Shown piece by piece: positions 18,846-27,462 of a stretch of 64,000 nucleotides of DNA. The DNA is from an uncultured Eubacteriales bacterium (lineage in GTDB: Bacteria > Bacillota > Clostridia > Peptostreptococcales > Anaerovoracaceae). The position numbers were made by a program, and so were the translations under genes. The stretch is taken from contig OMZN01000041.1 of NCBI GenBank assembly GCA_900315555.1, positions 1 through 64,000 on the forward strand, written 5' to 3'. Each line of letters starts with the position of its first letter. Positions within the stretch are counted from its first letter, which is position 1. The notes under the pieces were generated by a model. It was not told the origin of the DNA, did not search any database, and was given only the letters and a program-made list of their open reading frames with translations.

Positions 18846-19685
18846 ATGAATAAACGAGATTATGAACGGCTGCCGTTGAAAAACGGCTGGGATCTGCCTG
18901 CAGGAGAGAAACCGCCGATGACCGGCAGAAAGCGATGGCTGGCTCGTGCGTATGAGCTGCTGGTCCTGAAGGACGATGCCGCTTATGGCGGAGAAACGGC
19001 AGCAGGAAAAGAAGAGCTTTCTGAAAAGAAACAACCGGAGAAGAAAAGCAGCGTACAGCCAAAAGACTGCACAGCAGAGGATGCACGCGTACAGGGTGAG
19101 GAGAAGCCGGCCGGGAGAGAGGATCCGCTTGCACAGTACATGATCAGTCCGGCTGCGGCGGCACAGAAGAAAAAAAAGAGAAGGCGGCGTCTCCTTGTGA
19201 TCGTGCTTGCGGCTGTTATGCTCATAGGCGGCCGTATCGCCTTCGGACCGCCGATCCTCACGGCGGATATTTCCGGCTACAAGGACGTGAAGATCACGGT
19301 TGTCGGCATCAGGAAAAAACCGTTTACGATTACTGCCGGCACGCTGGCGCGGATGAAGAAGGCAAGTCTGCAGGTGGATGTGCCCGAAGAAGAGACGCCC
19401 CAGGGAGAGGAGCCGGAGCGGGGCAAGGCGATCGGGCCGACGCTTAAAACCTTCCTTGCACATTACGACAAGACGACGGACGATTATAAGGCGCTGCGGG
19501 TCTATACCGAAAACGGTGATTCCAACGCCTATGTGCGGAGCATGAAGGAACAGGAGATCATTCTCTCCATTGCCAATGGCAGCAAGCCTCTGCTGGAAAA
19601 GCAGGCGCCGCTGCGGATCGCTGTGGATGATCAGGAGGCAGATGCCTGGACCGGCTGGGTAAGAAAGCTGGAATTCATCAAGTAG
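18846..19685 (+). CDS. N-in membrane protein with external SUOX-like domain
   Basis: A 279-residue protein with a ~110-residue charged cytoplasmic tail ending in a KKKKRRRR stop-transfer, one membrane span (~116-133) and an external domain (~134-279). The external domain has KPFTITAGTLARM, a GPTLKTFLAHY block, YKALRVYTENGDSNAYV and ends PLRIAVDD...WTGWVRKLEFI, which matches the closing pattern of SUOX/molybdopterin-binding-like folds. No cofactor Cys is seen. It begins one base after the DUF2149 stop. Its topology (N-in, single span, external C-terminal domain) is that of TonB, so it could be the moving partner of the ExbBD-like pair; this is inference. Confidence 0.68.
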   Translation: MNKRDYERLPLKNGWDLPAGEKPPMTGRKRWLARAYELLVLKDDAAYGGETAAGKEELSEKKQPEKKSSVQPKDCTAEDARVQGEEKPAGREDPLAQYMISPAAAAQKKKKRRRRLLVIVLAAVMLIGGRIAFGPPILTADISGYKDVKITVVGIRKKPFTITAGTLARMKKASLQVDVPEEETPQGEEPERGKAIGPTLKTFLAHYDKTTDDYKALRVYTENGDSNAYVRSMKEQEIILSIANGSKPLLEKQAPLRIAVDDQEADAWTGWVRKLEFIK

Positions 19686-19766
19686 AGAGGGCATACAGGA
19701 GGCCGTGCAGAAAGCATATCGGAGGAAAGTGCATTGCATAGGCATAGATAGAAAGGCAAGGGGAAC

Positions 19767-22700
19767 ATGAAAAAGCATTTGCAGCGAATCACGATCCTGC
19801 TGCTGGTAATGGCCGTGCTGGCCTGGACGGCGCCTTTCGAGGCGCTGCCTGTTTATCCGGCGGCGGCTTCGGCTGAAACAAAAACTGCCGAAGGGGTGGC
19901 AGCATCGGCAAATGAAACCACGGCGGAGGATGCGGAAGCGGCGGATGCTGCTGTGAAGACGGCACAGCACGGCAAAGGCAGCGTGACCATCGACAAGCCC
20001 GCTGCCGTGCAGGGTGATACGGTGAAGGCATCCCTTGCACCGGCGAAAGGCTATTACCTGGCACAGCTTTGTCTCGTCTATAAAGAGAATGGGAAGTCGA
20101 AGTATGCGGTGCAGAAGATCGCCACCGGCGCAGCAGTGCAGGAAGAGGCGCAGACTGTTTCCTTTGTGATGCCGGCAGAGCAGGTGACGGTGCGGGCAGA
20201 CTTCGTTCCGGTCGTCTGGGACGGGACGATTGATCTCACCTGGTATGATGCAGGGCAGGACAGCTATGCGCTGGCTTATCCGGCCCAGCTTGCCGGTGCG
20301 GCAGCGCTGGTCAACGGACTCTTCAACGATATGCCGGTGCGTGCGGTGCAGGATGGAAGCGCTACGGTGAAGATTCCCGATCTGGTCGATGCCGAGGGCA
20401 GTGCGGTCGGCCTTGCGGATACTGCAGACGGTTACGTGAAGGACGATGATCACAGCGGTTATCAGACCTTTGCAGATGTTGACGGTGACGGACGGGATAC
20501 CAGCATCGTCGGCGATATCGGTCTCCTTAAGATCGGTCATGCCAGCGACGAGGTGGGCGGCAACAATAAGGTGACCACCAATACGTACTGGTATGGCAAT
20601 GTCGATTTCACCGGCAAAACGATCAGGCTGACACGCGACATGGACATGGGGGGAGAACTGGCAGGCGGTGCAAAGAAGACCGTCTGCTCTGCCTGGTCCG
20701 GCCCGAACTACATGCCGATCGGCGGTCAGTACAGTATGGACCGCACCAATGGTTACACACGGTTGACAGCCGGCTTCAATGGAAGCTTCGACGGTCAGGG
20801 ACACATGGTTTACAATCTCTATATTTCACGGCATACCGATACCTTTGGCAACTGCCAGGCAGTCGGCCTGTTTGGCCTTGTCGGGGTCAACCGCGTCGAA
20901 TCCGGTACCGTCGGCACACCGGTCATTGAAAACGTTGCCGTCGACGGCATGGTCTACGGCAATCGTTCGATCGGCGGCATCGTCGGCAAGACAGTGCATG
21001 CCAAGGGTGTGAAAATCAGAAACTGCATGAATTTCGCGACGGTTTACAATACCGATGCCAAGGGATGCGGCGGTATTGTCGGTGCGGCATGGTATGAGCC
21101 TGCGTATGGGGACAAGCAGGTGCAGATCGAAAACTGTGCCAACTTCGGCTTCATATGCACCGGTTACAACAAGAACGCCGGCGGCCTTGTCGGCAGCTCG
21201 GAAGCCTTTGTTGCAGACAGCTATTCTATTGGCTATACGGCAGGGGAGGGCAGCGGCAACAGCAGAGCGGGTCAGGCGCTGGGCACCAACAACGGCGGTG
21301 CGGTCTGGTACAACTGCTATGCCCTGCAGGGCGCCAGCTCCTGTACGCAGAGCAGCAGCGGAAGCTATATGCCTTATGTCTACGGGTCGACCGTCGGCAG
21401 CGCCATCCGCGTGCTGGATGCGCCTTCGGCCTTTGCCAGCGGTAAGGGCATGAAGGCGCTCCTCAATGGCAAAGTGAAGAGCGGAGGTACGGATAAATAC
21501 GGCTACATGGACAGCGACAGCGCCGTCATCAAAAACACGAAGCGCGCCTGGGTTGAAGACGGAAGCAGCGATACACAGGAACGCATCTCCTCTCATTTGG
21601 CTGAAGCGCTGCAGAGCGTCGCAAGCTGGCACGATCCGGCGGTGACGCTTTCGGATGAAGCCATGCGTTCGCAGGAAAGCATAGCAGACAGCTTATCTGC
21701 GGTCGATGCGACCGGCTTTCCCATTCCCCGGACCTTCATCCACGACAAATCGAGCCTTTGCGGGATTACCTATACGGGAACGCCGACGAAACAGTACCTG
21801 TCCGGCGAGACCTTTGACACCGGGGATCAGGAAAATCTTTCAACGAGTCCGAACGACAGCGACAGTGCCGCGGCCTTCTCTGTCTGGGCAACATTTGATG
21901 ATGATGGCGACGGTGAAGTCGACAGCTGGACGGAGCTTACCGACTATGAGGTCTGCTATGAACACGGCAGCGAATTCACTGCCGGTGATACGAAGGTAAC
22001 GGTGCGGGGCACCTGCCTTGGAACGAGCTATGAAAAGGAAATCACCGGGCTGCAAGTGACGGCTTGCCAGCTCTTGTCGCTGGAGATCACCGCCGATCCG
22101 ACGAACACGCTCTATGCGTCAGGGGAGACCTTCTGTCCGGATGGTATGACGATTACCACGGAGTATGGTACGGTGAATGGATCGGATAAAACGACGGCTG
22201 TCACTGTCAAAGCGTCGTACGCCGAAGGCAAGGTGTCCTACACGAAGATACGGGAAAGTGCACCGGATGTGAAGATCGAGCTTGGCGAGGAGGCGGCGAA
22301 GCCCTATGCCTGCAGTTTCTCACCGTCGATAAGCGAGAAGCTGACCAAGGCGACGTCCAAGGTCACCGTCTCGCTGACTTACAATGGGACAACGTTGTCG
22401 GCGAAAATTCCGGTCACGGTGCTTTCCTCTTCTGCGCCGCGTCTCGTCAAGGACGGAGCAAGCGATACGCAGACGGTCTATCTTAAGAGTGCTGATGACT
22501 TCCTCTGGTTTGCGAACCAGGTGAGTACGAATGCGGCGGCGGACATGAATGCCGTGCAGGAAGAAGATATCGATCTGTCGGAGGTTCTCACACAGCCGGT
22601 CGGCCTCAGAAGCAAAGAATCCGCTGCTTACGAGGGGATCTATGACGGGCAGGGACATAGTCTCACGCTTAACATGCGGCGATCTTCGGATACGGCCGGG

Positions 22701-24314
22701 CTCTTCTACAGTGTGGCGGGCATGGTCAAAAACCTGACGCTCAAGGGCAGTGTGCAGGGAGGAAGCCATACCGGCGTGGCTGCAGGACAGCTTGACGGCG
22801 GGACGATCAGCAACTGCACTGCCGAAAACGTGTCGGTTAGCGGCAGCAAGCAGGTCGGCGGCCTGGTCGGTCAGATCCTGGGTGAGGATGCGATCATCTC
22901 CGACTGCACAGTCAGCGGGGATATCACCGGCTCGGCTATGGTCGGCGGCCTGGCGGGTGAAGCTGACGATCTCACCGCAAAGATTACCGGCTGCCAGGTG
23001 GGTGATCATACGACGGTGACGGCTTCGGCATTGGACGGAGGCGGTGTCGGCGGTCTGATCGGCGTTTCCGGCAAGCTCAGGGCAAGCGGCAATGCCGGTG
23101 CGGCAATCAGCAGATGCCGCAGCGAAGCTAAGGTCAGCGGTACGGCAGCGGGAGGAAAGTCAGGCTATGTCGGTGGTCTCATCGGACTTCTTCGCAGCGG
23201 TGAACTCGAGCAGTCGGCCAATAAGGGCGAAGTAGCTTCCAAGGGGGAAAACCTCGTTGGCGGCATTGCCGGGCAGGCGGCGGCCAATGCGGTGATTCGT
23301 GCGGCTTACAGCAATGGCAGCCTGTCCCTTGCAGAGGCGGGTTATTCCGCCATGGCGGGCGGCATAGCCGGTGCAGCTGCCAGTGGTACAGTGGTTAAGA
23401 ACTGTTACGCATCCGGAGCAGTCAGCTCAGATGAGGCGGAATCAGCAGCGGGGAAGCCTGCGGTCGGTGCAGCCTTCGGATCGATACACGACAAAAGTAT
23501 ATTGGAAAATAACGTCGCGCTGCAGGGCAGCGCACCGCAGCTCATAGGGTCTGCGGCTGCGGTCAGCGAGGCGCAGGCGGTCTTGCTGTCCAAGGAGGAT
23601 CTGCAGGGGGATGCGGCTCTGACCAGGCTGAACGCGGAGGATGAGCAGGCGTACCAGACGACATGTGACAGCTGGCCGATCTTCCGGTGGGAAACGCCGA
23701 CGCATACTGCCGGCGCGGAGACAAAGGAAAATGTGACGGCGGCGACGCATGCGAAGGCGGGTGGATATGACCTGGTGGTTCGCTGCAAAAAATGTCACAA
23801 GGTGATCAGCAGCAGGCACATTGTGGAGATTCCTCTCTCCCTCTGCACCATCAGCGGCATAGCGGATAAGATCTACACTGGGAAAGACATCACGCAGGCG
23901 GTGGCCGTGCGGTTTGCGGGCACAAAGGTGACGGTCGGGGTGAGCTATCCTGACGGGCGCAGGACGATCGGCACGCATACCGTCACCATCACCGGCACCG
24001 GCAGCTGCACGGGCACGATCCGAAAGACCTATCGGATTCTGCCGGCGAAGGTGACCTCGCTGACGGCAAAGGCCGGGAAAAGATCCTTTGCCACACGCTG
24101 GAAGAAGGGCGCCGGCGGCGTGCATTACCAGATAGCCTACCGGCGGCAAGGCAGGAAAGCCTGGACGGTGAAAACCGCCACGGCAAATGCAAAAACGGTG
24201 ACGAAGCTGAAGACGAAGCAAAGGTATCAGGTGCGGGTGCGCGCCTATCGCAAAGTTGGCGGCAGAAACTACTGCGGCGCCTGGTCGTCTGCTGTGAAAG
24301 TCAAGGTGAAATGA
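19767..24314 (+). CDS. Giant secreted GLUG/FN3 surface protein 2
   Basis: A 1515-residue exported protein ending the operon. It has a signal peptide (residues 1-36), an SVTIDKPAAVQGDTVKASL bacterial-repeat domain, a first GLUG block (GGIVGKTVHAKGV, GGIVGAAWYEP, GGLVGSSEAF), two bacterial Ig-like segments around residues 630-890, and a second GLUG block (GGLVGQILGED, GGLAGEADDL, GGLIGVSGKL, GGIAGQAAAN). Then a CKKCHKV segment of the kind repeated in clostridial cell-surface proteins and a basic FN3 domain ending VKVKVK. It lacks LPXTG and SLH signals. The C-terminus resembles that of GLUG protein 1, so both probably attach to the envelope in the same way. Confidence 0.8.
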   Translation: MKKHLQRITILLLVMAVLAWTAPFEALPVYPAAASAETKTAEGVAASANETTAEDAEAADAAVKTAQHGKGSVTIDKPAAVQGDTVKASLAPAKGYYLAQLCLVYKENGKSKYAVQKIATGAAVQEEAQTVSFVMPAEQVTVRADFVPVVWDGTIDLTWYDAGQDSYALAYPAQLAGAAALVNGLFNDMPVRAVQDGSATVKIPDLVDAEGSAVGLADTADGYVKDDDHSGYQTFADVDGDGRDTSIVGDIGLLKIGHASDEVGGNNKVTTNTYWYGNVDFTGKTIRLTRDMDMGGELAGGAKKTVCSAWSGPNYMPIGGQYSMDRTNGYTRLTAGFNGSFDGQGHMVYNLYISRHTDTFGNCQAVGLFGLVGVNRVESGTVGTPVIENVAVDGMVYGNRSIGGIVGKTVHAKGVKIRNCMNFATVYNTDAKGCGGIVGAAWYEPAYGDKQVQIENCANFGFICTGYNKNAGGLVGSSEAFVADSYSIGYTAGEGSGNSRAGQALGTNNGGAVWYNCYALQGASSCTQSSSGSYMPYVYGSTVGSAIRVLDAPSAFASGKGMKALLNGKVKSGGTDKYGYMDSDSAVIKNTKRAWVEDGSSDTQERISSHLAEALQSVASWHDPAVTLSDEAMRSQESIADSLSAVDATGFPIPRTFIHDKSSLCGITYTGTPTKQYLSGETFDTGDQENLSTSPNDSDSAAAFSVWATFDDDGDGEVDSWTELTDYEVCYEHGSEFTAGDTKVTVRGTCLGTSYEKEITGLQVTACQLLSLEITADPTNTLYASGETFCPDGMTITTEYGTVNGSDKTTAVTVKASYAEGKVSYTKIRESAPDVKIELGEEAAKPYACSFSPSISEKLTKATSKVTVSLTYNGTTLSAKIPVTVLSSSAPRLVKDGASDTQTVYLKSADDFLWFANQVSTNAAADMNAVQEEDIDLSEVLTQPVGLRSKESAAYEGIYDGQGHSLTLNMRRSSDTAGLFYSVAGMVKNLTLKGSVQGGSHTGVAAGQLDGGTISNCTAENVSVSGSKQVGGLVGQILGEDAIISDCTVSGDITGSAMVGGLAGEADDLTAKITGCQVGDHTTVTASALDGGGVGGLIGVSGKLRASGNAGAAISRCRSEAKVSGTAAGGKSGYVGGLIGLLRSGELEQSANKGEVASKGENLVGGIAGQAAANAVIRAAYSNGSLSLAEAGYSAMAGGIAGAAASGTVVKNCYASGAVSSDEAESAAGKPAVGAAFGSIHDKSILENNVALQGSAPQLIGSAAAVSEAQAVLLSKEDLQGDAALTRLNAEDEQAYQTTCDSWPIFRWETPTHTAGAETKENVTAATHAKAGGYDLVVRCKKCHKVISSRHIVEIPLSLCTISGIADKIYTGKDITQAVAVRFAGTKVTVGVSYPDGRRTIGTHTVTITGTGSCTGTIRKTYRILPAKVTSLTAKAGKRSFATRWKKGAGGVHYQIAYRRQGRKAWTVKTATANAKTVTKLKTKQRYQVRVRAYRKVGGRNYCGAWSSAVKVKVK

Positions 24315-24323
24315 TGGCGATAC

Positions 24324-24355
24324 GCGGGCCGGCATGCGATGCCGCCCGCGCTTTT
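24324..24355 (+). terminator. Rho-independent terminator of the ExbBD/GLUG operon
   Basis: GCGGGC pairs with GCCCGC, enclosing an inner GGCAT/ATGCC stem with a GCG loop, followed by TTTT. Confidence 0.85.
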
Positions 24356-24357
24356 CG

Positions 24358-24386
24358 TTGACGATGCGGAAGCGAATTGATATAAT
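24358..24386 (+). promoter_or_regulatory. Sigma-A promoter of the trpR-like gene
   Basis: TTGACG (24358-24363), 17-base spacer, TATAAT (24381-24386). It immediately follows the operon terminator and leads into a ~65-base leader. Confidence 0.85.
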
Positions 24387-24455
24387 TGCACTATAAAGCG
24401 TTAAAGTGAAAAACAAAGTGCTGAAGAGCAAAAATTTTGAACGGGGGATAGTGCA

Positions 24456-24794
24456 TTGGCGTATCAATCCAGATACAAGAGCGAGGAACTGGATGAACTT
24501 TTCAAGGCGATCCTGACGCTGGAGGATGAGGAGGACTGCTATCGGTTCTTTGAGGATCTTTGTACCGTCAAGGAACTGCGGAGCATTGCGCAGCGTCTGC
24601 ACGTGGCACGGCTGCTCTCTTCCAAGATGAAATATACGGAGATCGAGGAAAGAACCAAGGCTTCAACGGCGACGATCAGCCGTATCAACAAATGCCTCAT
24701 GTATGGCTCCGATGGCTATCAAAGGATCATTGCACGGCTGGAGAAACGGGAGGCCGGTGAAGAGGCACCTGCGGAGGACGGCGCCGAGGCATGA
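24456..24794 (+). CDS. yerC: YerC/YecD-type TrpR-like DNA-binding protein
   Basis: A 112-residue TrpR-superfamily regulator. The region AQRLHVARLLSSKMKYTEIEERTKASTATISRI (residues ~46-78) is the helix-turn-helix diagnostic of the YerC family, whose ligand is not established. The start is a TTG at 24456 with GGGGGA seven bases upstream; no in-frame ATG would keep the conserved N-terminus. The stop overlaps the next start by four bases. Confidence 0.88.
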   Translation: MAYQSRYKSEELDELFKAILTLEDEEDCYRFFEDLCTVKELRSIAQRLHVARLLSSKMKYTEIEERTKASTATISRINKCLMYGSDGYQRIIARLEKREAGEEAPAEDGAEA

Positions 24795-25381
24795 CGGAGA
24801 TCCGGATCTATCACTATGGCCGCTTTCGCTGCGGGGGGGGCATCGGCAATACCGACTGCTTGCTTCAGCATGCGCTGGCGGCATGGAATGTGCATGCCGA
24901 CCGGCCGGTCAGGCTGCCGGCTGCGGTTTGCCGTACGCAGAATGGTAAACCTGTTATCGAAGGCGCAGCGGTTTCCGTAGCACATACCGGTACTGACTGG
25001 TACTGCGCCTGCAGTGCCTGCCCGGTGGGCCTGGATGTGGAGCGCATCCGTCCGGTGAACTGGCAGCGCCTGGCGGCACGATTCTATACGGCGCGGGAAC
25101 AGGCTGCTTGTCAGGATCAGGCCATGTTTTTCCGCATCTGGTGCAGGAAGGAAGCCCTGGTTAAGTTCTGGGACAGGACACTTGGATACGGACTTTCCCG
25201 CTTTGAGACTTGCGATGAAGCAGGGCTTCGGACTGTCGTGATGCCCTTGGAGGAAGGCGGTGACCAAGGGGGGAAAACCGCAGCCTATCTGCGGGATCTT
25301 TCACTCGGACCGCAGCTGGCCGGCGCGGCGGCCGTGGCTGACTCCTGCATTGAAGTTGTCAGGGAGGAGATGTCGATATGA
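24791..25381 (+). CDS. Sfp-type 4'-phosphopantetheinyl transferase
   Basis: Transfers phosphopantetheine from CoA to carrier-protein serines. The 196-residue product is short for Sfp but keeps the two magnesium motifs: VGLDVE (residues ~77-82) and WCRKEALVKFWDRTLGYGL (~119-137), where W-x-x-KEA is the family hallmark. No polyketide or peptide synthetase is present in the window, so its carrier protein is unknown. It sits between yerC and recX with overlapping ends. Confidence 0.82.
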   Translation: MTEIRIYHYGRFRCGGGIGNTDCLLQHALAAWNVHADRPVRLPAAVCRTQNGKPVIEGAAVSVAHTGTDWYCACSACPVGLDVERIRPVNWQRLAARFYTAREQAACQDQAMFFRIWCRKEALVKFWDRTLGYGLSRFETCDEAGLRTVVMPLEEGGDQGGKTAAYLRDLSLGPQLAGAAAVADSCIEVVREEMSI

Positions 25382-25851
25382 AGATCCATGATGCTGCCGT
25401 GCGGTATCTTTCTTACCGTGACCGAACAAACAAAGAAATGCAGGAGCACCTTCTCGGCAAGGGATTCAAAGAGGATGCCGTGCATGAGGAAATCAAAGCA
25501 CTGACGGACATCGGCTATTTGGACGATGTCCGATTTGCCAAGCTTTTCATTGTATCCTCGATGGACAAGGGCCGCGGTATGCGGCGGATCCGTCATGAAC
25601 TCAGGCAGAAAGGCGTGGCCGCCTTTGACATCGAGGATGGACTTGCGGCGGCTGAAGAAGAGTATGGCTTTTCACTGCCGGAAAAGGAACGGGCGATCGC
25701 CGGCGCATCGGCGGCGCGCTTCATGGAGGGACAGACGGCGGACCGGAAGATTCTGGCGCGGCTGTCAAGGCGCCTTGCTTCTGCCGGCTTTGGTGCCGGC
25801 CTGATCTATGATATCATAGACCAGTATAAGGATACATGCCGCAGAGATTAG
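25378..25851 (+). CDS. recX: Regulatory protein RecX
   Basis: RecX modulates RecA filaments. The 157-residue product contains the tandem three-helix modules: RYLSYRDRTNKEMQEHLLGKGF, then the central LDDVRFAKLFI...KGRGMRRIRHELRQKGV block and a C-terminal module. Length is typical. It overlaps the phosphopantetheinyl transferase by four bases and is followed by an unknown helical protein and rmuC, making a small DNA-repair neighbourhood. Confidence 0.9.
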   Translation: MKIHDAAVRYLSYRDRTNKEMQEHLLGKGFKEDAVHEEIKALTDIGYLDDVRFAKLFIVSSMDKGRGMRRIRHELRQKGVAAFDIEDGLAAAEEEYGFSLPEKERAIAGASAARFMEGQTADRKILARLSRRLASAGFGAGLIYDIIDQYKDTCRRD

Positions 25852-25879
25852 AGATCGTTAAAAGAAGGAAGTGATGCAT

Positions 25880-26329
25880 ATGGCACAGCATGATAAGCTG
25901 CGCAAGATGGTAGATGAATTCAATTTTGAGATCCTGGATGACTATAAGATTGTCACGCAGAAGATTAAAGAAGAGTCCGGCTTTCTGGGCATGTTCAAGA
26001 AAAAACAGTACGACAAGCACATTCGCAAGCTGACGGATCTTCGCAAGCGGGCCGGCCGGATCAATGTGGACAGCATCGAGGCAAATGACGAACTGATGCG
26101 GGACATCTGCTTTCTGCTGAAGCGGGTCATTGCCGACTTTGACAAGCTGGCGGGCGCGCAGCTGAATATGCAGAGCAAGCTGAAAGCAAAGGCAGAGGGC
26201 GATAAGAGCATCAAGATGTCCGATGTCAGTCCCTATATGAAGATCATCAATGAGACGACGGACAAGATGAACAAAGACCTGCGAAAACTGGATATTCGCT
26301 GGGCAGACTTCCTGGAGGTCTATGCATGA
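25880..26329 (+). CDS. Unknown helical protein between recX and rmuC
   Basis: A 149-residue cytoplasmic protein I do not recognise. It is almost all charged helix with no Cys pairs or membrane span; FKKKQYDKHIRKLTDLRKR is strongly basic, and the later part KLKAKAEGDKSIKMSDVSPY looks like a linker before a final helix pair. The start at 25880 has GAAGGAAG about nine bases upstream; GTG 25871 and ATG 25874 are possible. Its stop overlaps the rmuC start by four bases, so it is likely part of the same translational unit. Confidence 0.65.
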   Translation: MAQHDKLRKMVDEFNFEILDDYKIVTQKIKEESGFLGMFKKKQYDKHIRKLTDLRKRAGRINVDSIEANDELMRDICFLLKRVIADFDKLAGAQLNMQSKLKAKAEGDKSIKMSDVSPYMKIINETTDKMNKDLRKLDIRWADFLEVYA

Positions 26330-27462
26330 ACCTGTTCCTCACCCTGACGATGTTCATCGTGCTCGTGGTCTGTATCGCTGTGGTGATCCTGCTGCTGCGA
26401 AGGAGCAGAGGCGGCGGGGAAAAGGAACTGAAGATGCTGCGGGAGGAGGTCCGCACCATGTCATCGATGCTCTCCGAGGCGGAAAGAACTGCTGCGGAAG
26501 CACAGGACCGGCGGCTTGCGGACATGCAGCGTCAGTTTTCTCATATGCAGCTGCAGAACGAACAGAAGCTTGAGCAGGTGCGTGTTACGGTGGACAAGCG
26601 GATCGCCGGCATGCAGATGGAGAACAACCGCCGTCTGGAAGAGGTGGATCGCGGTCTGGGAGAAATGAAGAAACTTGCAGGCGGCGTGGAGGATCTTTCC
26701 AAGATTCTTTCCAATGTAAAGACCCGGGGCATTCTGGGAGAGGTGCAGCTGGGTGCGATTCTCTCGCAGATTCTGGCACCGGAGCAGTATGAGGAAAACG
26801 TGGCTACCCGTCCCGGCGATACTCACCGGGTGGAGTATGCGGTGAAGCTGCCGGGAAACGGCGAGCAGCCGGTCTGGCTGCCCATCGATGCCAAGTTCCC
26901 TGCAGATGCTTACGGCAGGCTGGTCGATGCCTATGAGACAAGAGATGAGGCAGAGATTCAAAAGCAGGGCAGAGAGCTGGAGAGGAGAATCTGCCGGTTT
27001 GCCAAAGATATCCGCGACAAGTATGTGGAGCCCCCCTCGACTACGGATTTTGCGATCATGTTTCTTCCGATCGAGGGCCTTTATGCCGAAGTGGTGCGCC
27101 GCGGTCTTGTGGAGCGGCTGCAGAATGACTACAAGGTGAATATCGCCGGACCGACTACGATGGCGGCGCTTCTCAACAGCCTGCAGATGGGATTTCGGAC
27201 GCTGGCCGTGCAGAGGCAGTCCGGGCACGTCTGGGAGGTGCTTGCACAGGTCAAGACCGAGTTTGGCAGGTTTGAGGATGCACTGCGCGCTGCGCAGAAC
27301 CGGATTGATCAGACCGGCCGGGAATTGGACAGACTGGTTGGGGTGCGCACGAGAGCCATCAATCGCAGTCTCAGGGAAGTCTCCCGCGTGATGGAAGAGG
27401 ACAGGCAGGAGAATGAAGTGGATGAGCATAAGAATGACATACAAGGAGATAAGGCGTTATGA
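26326..27462 (+). CDS. rmuC: DNA recombination protein RmuC
   Basis: Membrane-tethered protein thought to limit inversions and damage at repeated DNA. The 378-residue product has an N-terminal anchor (residues ~4-24), a coiled coil (~30-115), and the RmuC nuclease-like core with TRGILGEVQLGAIL, YAVKLPG, LPIDAKFP and FAIMFLPIEGLYAEV. This domain order and length match the family. It overlaps neighbours on both sides by four bases. Confidence 0.92.
   Translation: MNLFLTLTMFIVLVVCIAVVILLLRRSRGGGEKELKMLREEVRTMSSMLSEAERTAAEAQDRRLADMQRQFSHMQLQNEQKLEQVRVTVDKRIAGMQMENNRRLEEVDRGLGEMKKLAGGVEDLSKILSNVKTRGILGEVQLGAILSQILAPEQYEENVATRPGDTHRVEYAVKLPGNGEQPVWLPIDAKFPADAYGRLVDAYETRDEAEIQKQGRELERRICRFAKDIRDKYVEPPSTTDFAIMFLPIEGLYAEVVRRGLVERLQNDYKVNIAGPTTMAALLNSLQMGFRTLAVQRQSGHVWEVLAQVKTEFGRFEDALRAAQNRIDQTGRELDRLVGVRTRAINRSLREVSRVMEEDRQENEVDEHKNDIQGDKAL

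Noticed and set aside
18672-20804. Long minus-strand frame (710 codons)
   Set aside because: It runs antisense through four well-supported + genes; codon pattern is the mirror of their third-position bias.
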